Source: Flectobacillus rivi (GTDB lineage Bacteria; Bacteroidota; Bacteroidia; Cytophagales; Spirosomataceae). From it: a stretch of DNA of 64,000 bases. The notes below the pieces were generated by a model. The model was not told the origin of the DNA. It did no database searches and saw only the letters and a list, made by a program, of their open reading frames with translations. Shown here piece after piece: positions 61,209 through 64,000 of this stretch (its first letter is position 1; each line of letters starts with the position of its first letter). Position numbers and translations under genes: made by a program. Where the stretch lies: contig NZ_JASHIE010000016.1 in assembly GCF_030056655.1 (NCBI RefSeq), positions 62,001 through 126,000 on the forward strand, given 5' to 3'.

Positions 61209-62381
61209 ATGGCTAATTTCCTCAATATCAATGGTCTCAATATCCATTACAAATGGATCAACCATCAGAAAGAAACCACTTTTGTCTTTATCAACTCTCT
61301 TGGAACAGACTTTCGAATCTGGGATAAGGTGGTCGAAGGATTGGTCGATGTCGCCAATGTGTTGTGTTATGACAAACGTGGGCATGGGCTATCTCAAACG
61401 GCAGCTATGACTCATGGTATGCAAAGCTACTATGAAGATTTAGTAGGCTTGCTAGATACCTTAGAAATTCAACAATGTATTCTAGTTGGCTTGTCGGTGG
61501 GCGGTCGAGTGGCGATGCTTTTTGCAGAACGTCATCCTGAACGAGTGCAAAAGTTGATTCTTTGTGATACAGCTCATAAAATAGGCACTTCCACAAGCTG
61601 GAATCAGCGAATCGAACAGGTCAATACCGTTGGTTTAGCAGGTATTTCGGATGCAGTCATGGAAAAATGGTTTCCAGAAAGCTTTCGCAATACGCAAGTA
61701 TCCGAGCTCATTGGGTATCGAACGATGCTAGAAAGGTGTTGTCCAAAAGGCTACATTCATTGTTGTGAAGCGATTCGTGATGCTGATTTAACCGAAAATG
61801 TTCAAAAAATCCAAGCGGAAACCTTATGTGTTGTTGGAACAGAAGACCTTTCGACTACCCCTGAATTAGTAAAATCGTTAGTGGCATTAATGCCTCACGC
61901 TTCGCTAGAAGAAATAGAGGGATCAGGACATATCCCTTGTGTAGATGCTCCCGAAAAGTTGCTGTCACTCATTTACACTTTTGCTTTTGCGCCTAGTACT
62001 GAATCTCTTTATGAGCTTGGGATGAAAACCCGTCGTGCTGTGTTGGGCAATGCTCATGTGGACAGAGCAGAAGCTAATAAAAGTGGTTTTGATACTGATT
62101 TTCAGTCATATATAACCCAAAGTGCTTGGGGATTGGTTTGGTCAAGACCCGAACTCAGCAAACGAGAGCGAAGTTTGATTACGATTGCCATCTTAGCCTC
62201 CTTGGGGCACGAAGAAGAATTGGCCATGCACATCAGAGCTACTCAGAATACAGGAGCAAGCGTGTCAGATGTTAAGGAAGTATTGTTGCATTTGGGAATT
62301 TATGCAGGTGTTCCTTGCTCAAATAGTGCTTACAAAATAGCCAAGAAAGTTTATCAAGAACTAGAGAAAAAAGGATTTTAG
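61209..62381 (+). CDS. pcaL: Fused 3-oxoadipate enol-lactonase and 4-carboxymuconolactone decarboxylase (PcaDC)
   Basis: A 390-residue fusion. Residues about 1-255 are the PcaD alpha/beta hydrolase, with YDKRGHGLSQT, the nucleophile elbow LVGLSVGGRVAM and the late GSGHIPCVDAPEKL with the catalytic His. Residues about 268-390 are PcaC, with MKTRRAVLGNAHVDRAEANK, TIAILASLGHEEELAMHIRA and TGASVSDVKEVLLHLG. The reactions are decarboxylation of 4-carboxymuconolactone and hydrolysis of the enol-lactone to 3-oxoadipate. PcaL fusions are known in actinobacteria such as Streptomyces and Rhodococcus. It lies between pobA and pcaH. Confidence 0.95.
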   Translation: MANFLNINGLNIHYKWINHQKETTFVFINSLGTDFRIWDKVVEGLVDVANVLCYDKRGHGLSQTAAMTHGMQSYYEDLVGLLDTLEIQQCILVGLSVGGRVAMLFAERHPERVQKLILCDTAHKIGTSTSWNQRIEQVNTVGLAGISDAVMEKWFPESFRNTQVSELIGYRTMLERCCPKGYIHCCEAIRDADLTENVQKIQAETLCVVGTEDLSTTPELVKSLVALMPHASLEEIEGSGHIPCVDAPEKLLSLIYTFAFAPSTESLYELGMKTRRAVLGNAHVDRAEANKSGFDTDFQSYITQSAWGLVWSRPELSKRERSLITIAILASLGHEEELAMHIRATQNTGASVSDVKEVLLHLGIYAGVPCSNSAYKIAKKVYQELEKKGF

Positions 62382-62405
62382 TCAAAACCTTTAATCATTT
62401 AACAC

Positions 62406-63104
62406 ATGAATCATAATCAAAGAGATTGGGAAGTACATCCTCCCTATTTATATCCCGACTATAAATCAACCGTTTTTAGAGCACCTTCAAAGCCTCTGAT
62501 TCCGATGAAACATACGCTTTCGGAATCGACAGGGCCTGTTTATGGACAAGATAGTGTTGGACAATTTGATAATGACCTTACCAAAAACGGTATTCGAAAC
62601 GGTGAGCCTCTCGGCGAACGTATTGTCGTATCTGGAAGAATATTAGATATTAATGGGAGACCTATCAAAAATACTTTAGTCGAAATTTGGCAAGCCAACG
62701 CCGCTGGTCGATATATTCATAAAGTTGACCAACACAATGCGCCACTCGATCCCAATTTTTTTGGAGGCGGACGCTGTGTTACCGATGAAAATGGTCGTTA
62801 TACTTTTATGACCATCAAACCTGGGGCCTATCCTTGGGGGAATCACCCAAATGCGTGGCGCCCTAACCATATTCATTTCTCTTTGTTTGGTTCAAATATT
62901 ACGAATCGTTTGGTAACACAAATGTACTTTCCTGGCGACCCATTATTGCAATATGACCCTATTTATCAGGGAGTTCCAGAGAAGGCTAGACACCTTTTAG
63001 TATCTCAATTTGATTTATCTCTTACCCAGCCAGATTTTGCCTTGGGATATAATTTTGACATCGTATTAAGAGGACAGAACGCTACTCCATTCGAAAATCA
63101 ATGA
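62406..63104 (+). CDS. pcaH: Protocatechuate 3,4-dioxygenase beta subunit
   Basis: The 232-residue iron-binding subunit cleaves protocatechuate intradiol to 3-carboxy-cis,cis-muconate. Iron ligands can be seen: Tyr in the GRYIHKVD region, Tyr in KPGAYPWGNHP, and two His in RPNHIHFSLFG. The N-terminal DWEVHPPYLYPDYKSTVFRA is typical. It overlaps pcaG by 4 bases (ATGA), so alpha and beta are made together. Confidence 0.95.
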   Translation: MNHNQRDWEVHPPYLYPDYKSTVFRAPSKPLIPMKHTLSESTGPVYGQDSVGQFDNDLTKNGIRNGEPLGERIVVSGRILDINGRPIKNTLVEIWQANAAGRYIHKVDQHNAPLDPNFFGGGRCVTDENGRYTFMTIKPGAYPWGNHPNAWRPNHIHFSLFGSNITNRLVTQMYFPGDPLLQYDPIYQGVPEKARHLLVSQFDLSLTQPDFALGYNFDIVLRGQNATPFENQ

Positions 63105-63664
63105 CACAGACTCCATCACAGACGGTAGGTCCATATTTTGCGTATGGGCTCAGTCCGCAACAATATTTATACAACCATACCAGTATTGCTTCGGGCAATT
63201 TGCGCACGTCGAGTACGCAAGGCGAACCTATTACTATCAAAGGGCGTGTGCTTGACGGACAAGGAAACGCAATCCCCGATGCGATGATTGAGATTTGGCA
63301 AGCAGATGCCAAAGGGCAATATAACCCTACAGATTCGGACTTTAAGGGTTTCGGGCGATTTGGAACGGGAACTGATCCAGAAGCACAATTTATTTTTCAG
63401 ACTATCAAACCCGCATCGGTTGACGGACAAGCACCTCATATTACGGTAGTGGTTTTTATGCGAGGTCTGTTGACGCATGCCTACACAAGGCTTTATTTTT
63501 CAGACGAAACAGCTGACAATCAAAAGGATATTACTTTAAATACTGTTCCTGAAGAAAGAAAAAATACACTCATTGCTCAAAGACAAGAAACTCCAGAAGG
63601 TATTGTGTATCAATGGGATATCGTTATGCAAGGCGAACAAGAGACGGTATTTTTTGACGTATAA
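63101..63664 (+). CDS. pcaG: Protocatechuate 3,4-dioxygenase alpha subunit
   Basis: The 187-residue alpha subunit has TPSQTVGPYFAYGLSPQQY at the start and the intradiol fold (DGQGNAIPDAMIEIWQADAK, GQAPHITVVVFMRGLLTHAY). It lacks the His pair of the beta subunit, as expected for the non-metal subunit. It is translationally coupled to pcaH. Its stop is followed by a small inverted-repeat element before pcaI. Confidence 0.95.
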   Translation: MTQTPSQTVGPYFAYGLSPQQYLYNHTSIASGNLRTSSTQGEPITIKGRVLDGQGNAIPDAMIEIWQADAKGQYNPTDSDFKGFGRFGTGTDPEAQFIFQTIKPASVDGQAPHITVVVFMRGLLTHAYTRLYFSDETADNQKDITLNTVPEERKNTLIAQRQETPEGIVYQWDIVMQGEQETVFFDV

Positions 63665-63670
63665 AAAAGC

Positions 63671-63755
63671 ATCATGAAGTAAATATTTGTTGTAAATCGA
63701 CCCAAACAGATAAAGCTTTTGATATAAAGGTTTTTAAGTCGAAATACTTCATGAT
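63671..63755. repeat. Inverted-repeat element between pcaG and pcaI
   Basis: ATCATGAAGTA at 63671-63681 is repeated in perfect inverse at 63745-63755, enclosing 63 bases with no gene. It may be a small mobile element or an mRNA structure that balances expression of pcaG and pcaI. Confidence 0.4.
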
Positions 63756-63779
63756 TACTTTCTAAATCACTTAAAAATC

Positions 63780-64000
63780 ATGAAACAAGTACCACAAATT
63801 ACGGTAGAAGCAGCAGCAGCATTGGTCAAAGATGGCGATGTATTGTTGGGTGGGGGCTTTGGTATGACAGGCAATCCTGTTCATTTGCTTCATGCACTCG
63901 CTAAAACTCAAACTAAAAATCTCACTTTTATTGGCAATAATGTAGGCGAACCTAATCTTGGAGGGGGTAAATTGTTACTAAATGGACAAATCCGCAAAAT
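63780..64000 (+). CDS. pcaI: 3-Oxoacid (probably 3-oxoadipate) CoA-transferase subunit A, partial
   Basis: The first 73 codons are present, then the window ends. The translation from the ATG at 63780 shows VLLGGGFGMTGNPVHLLHAL and NLTFIGNNVGEPNLGGGKLL, the glycine-rich CoA-transferase subunit A start. After pcaG, transfer of CoA from succinyl-CoA to 3-oxoadipate is the likely reaction; subunit B (pcaJ) should follow. A ScoA-type acetoacetate enzyme is the alternative. Confidence 0.88.
   Translation, partial: MKQVPQITVEAAAALVKDGDVLLGGGFGMTGNPVHLLHALAKTQTKNLTFIGNNVGEPNLGGGKLLLNGQIRK

Noticed and set aside
41730..63712. Shared 13-mer ACCCAAACAGATA at 41730 and 63700 as a mobile element end
   Set aside because: Matches of this length are expected by chance in 64 kb of AT-rich DNA, and the flanks do not agree.
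1..64000. CRISPR array, defence system, prophage or integrase
   Set aside because: No regularly spaced direct repeats with unique spacers, no cas, phage or integrase-like proteins were found among the reading frames.

Overview
The window is a piece of an AT-rich chromosome from a member of the Bacteroidota, probably of the Cytophagales type. Evidence for this: a SusC/RagA TonB-dependent transporter with its CarboxypepD-like N-terminus, two GLPGLI-family genes, many short Gln-Ala-Gln or Ala-Gln signal peptides, LytTR and HisKA_2 signalling proteins, few Shine-Dalgarno sequences, and -7 promoter elements of the TAnnTTTG type typical of this phylum. I cannot name the genus. There are no rRNA genes, tRNA genes, CRISPR arrays or intact insertion sequences.

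Layout. 1-8.4 kb: susC (its SusD partner probably starts at the window edge), a LysR regulator, a frameshifted SbtA-type bicarbonate transporter, tsaC/sua5 and isocitrate dehydrogenase. 8.8-13.8 kb: a ribosyl-salvage set made of ribokinase, secreted nucleoside hydrolase, secreted ADP-ribosylglycohydrolase and a sugar permease. 13.9-16.0 kb: a membrane-bound AraC regulator with a DoxX protein carrying an extra C-terminal domain. 16.3-22.4 kb: a MarR-controlled RND efflux operon with twin operators. 23.1-30.5 kb: a tandem duplication of an outer-membrane beta-barrel gene plus a GLPGLI gene. 30.7-37.4 kb: a Gfo/Idh/MocA oxidoreductase, two cold-shock-domain proteins, a GH28 polygalacturonase and a SulP anion transporter. 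37.9-41.6 kb: a TPR histidine kinase with a LytTR response regulator, a small secreted protein and a collagen-like lipoprotein. 42.4-43.4 kb: a peroxide-response pair gpx-ohrR with a readable promoter and operator.

43.5-64 kb holds the most interesting region, a catabolic island for plant phenolics. A minus-strand run (57.7 down to 48.1 kb) encodes a MetE-like protein, a secreted hydrolase, a CouO-like amidohydrolase, an aromatic-acid MFS permease, a crotonase, a feruloyl/p-coumaroyl-CoA ligase, an SDR dehydrogenase and a secreted esterase fused to DUF3237. This gene set matches the CoA-dependent beta-oxidative deacetylation of p-hydroxycinnamates described as the cou pathway in Rhodococcus jostii RHA1. 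In that pathway an amidohydrolase replaces thiolase and thioesterase. Two AraC regulators separate this run from the plus-strand pobA-pcaL(DC fusion)-pcaH-pcaG-pcaI genes, which take 4-hydroxybenzoate through protocatechuate to the beta-ketoadipate pathway. Together they would convert wall-bound p-coumarate esters to central metabolites. A neighbouring operon (secreted esterase, CitMHS carboxylate permease, AtuA pair) may process another esterified acid.

Intergenic DNA is unusually rich in hairpins and dispersed repeats. These include a family with core ATGAGTGCTGAGTTGTGAA, a 269-bp MITE-like element, and a roughly 380-bp element at 47.7-48.0 kb with a locally GC-rich patch. Many genes end in clear stem-loops.
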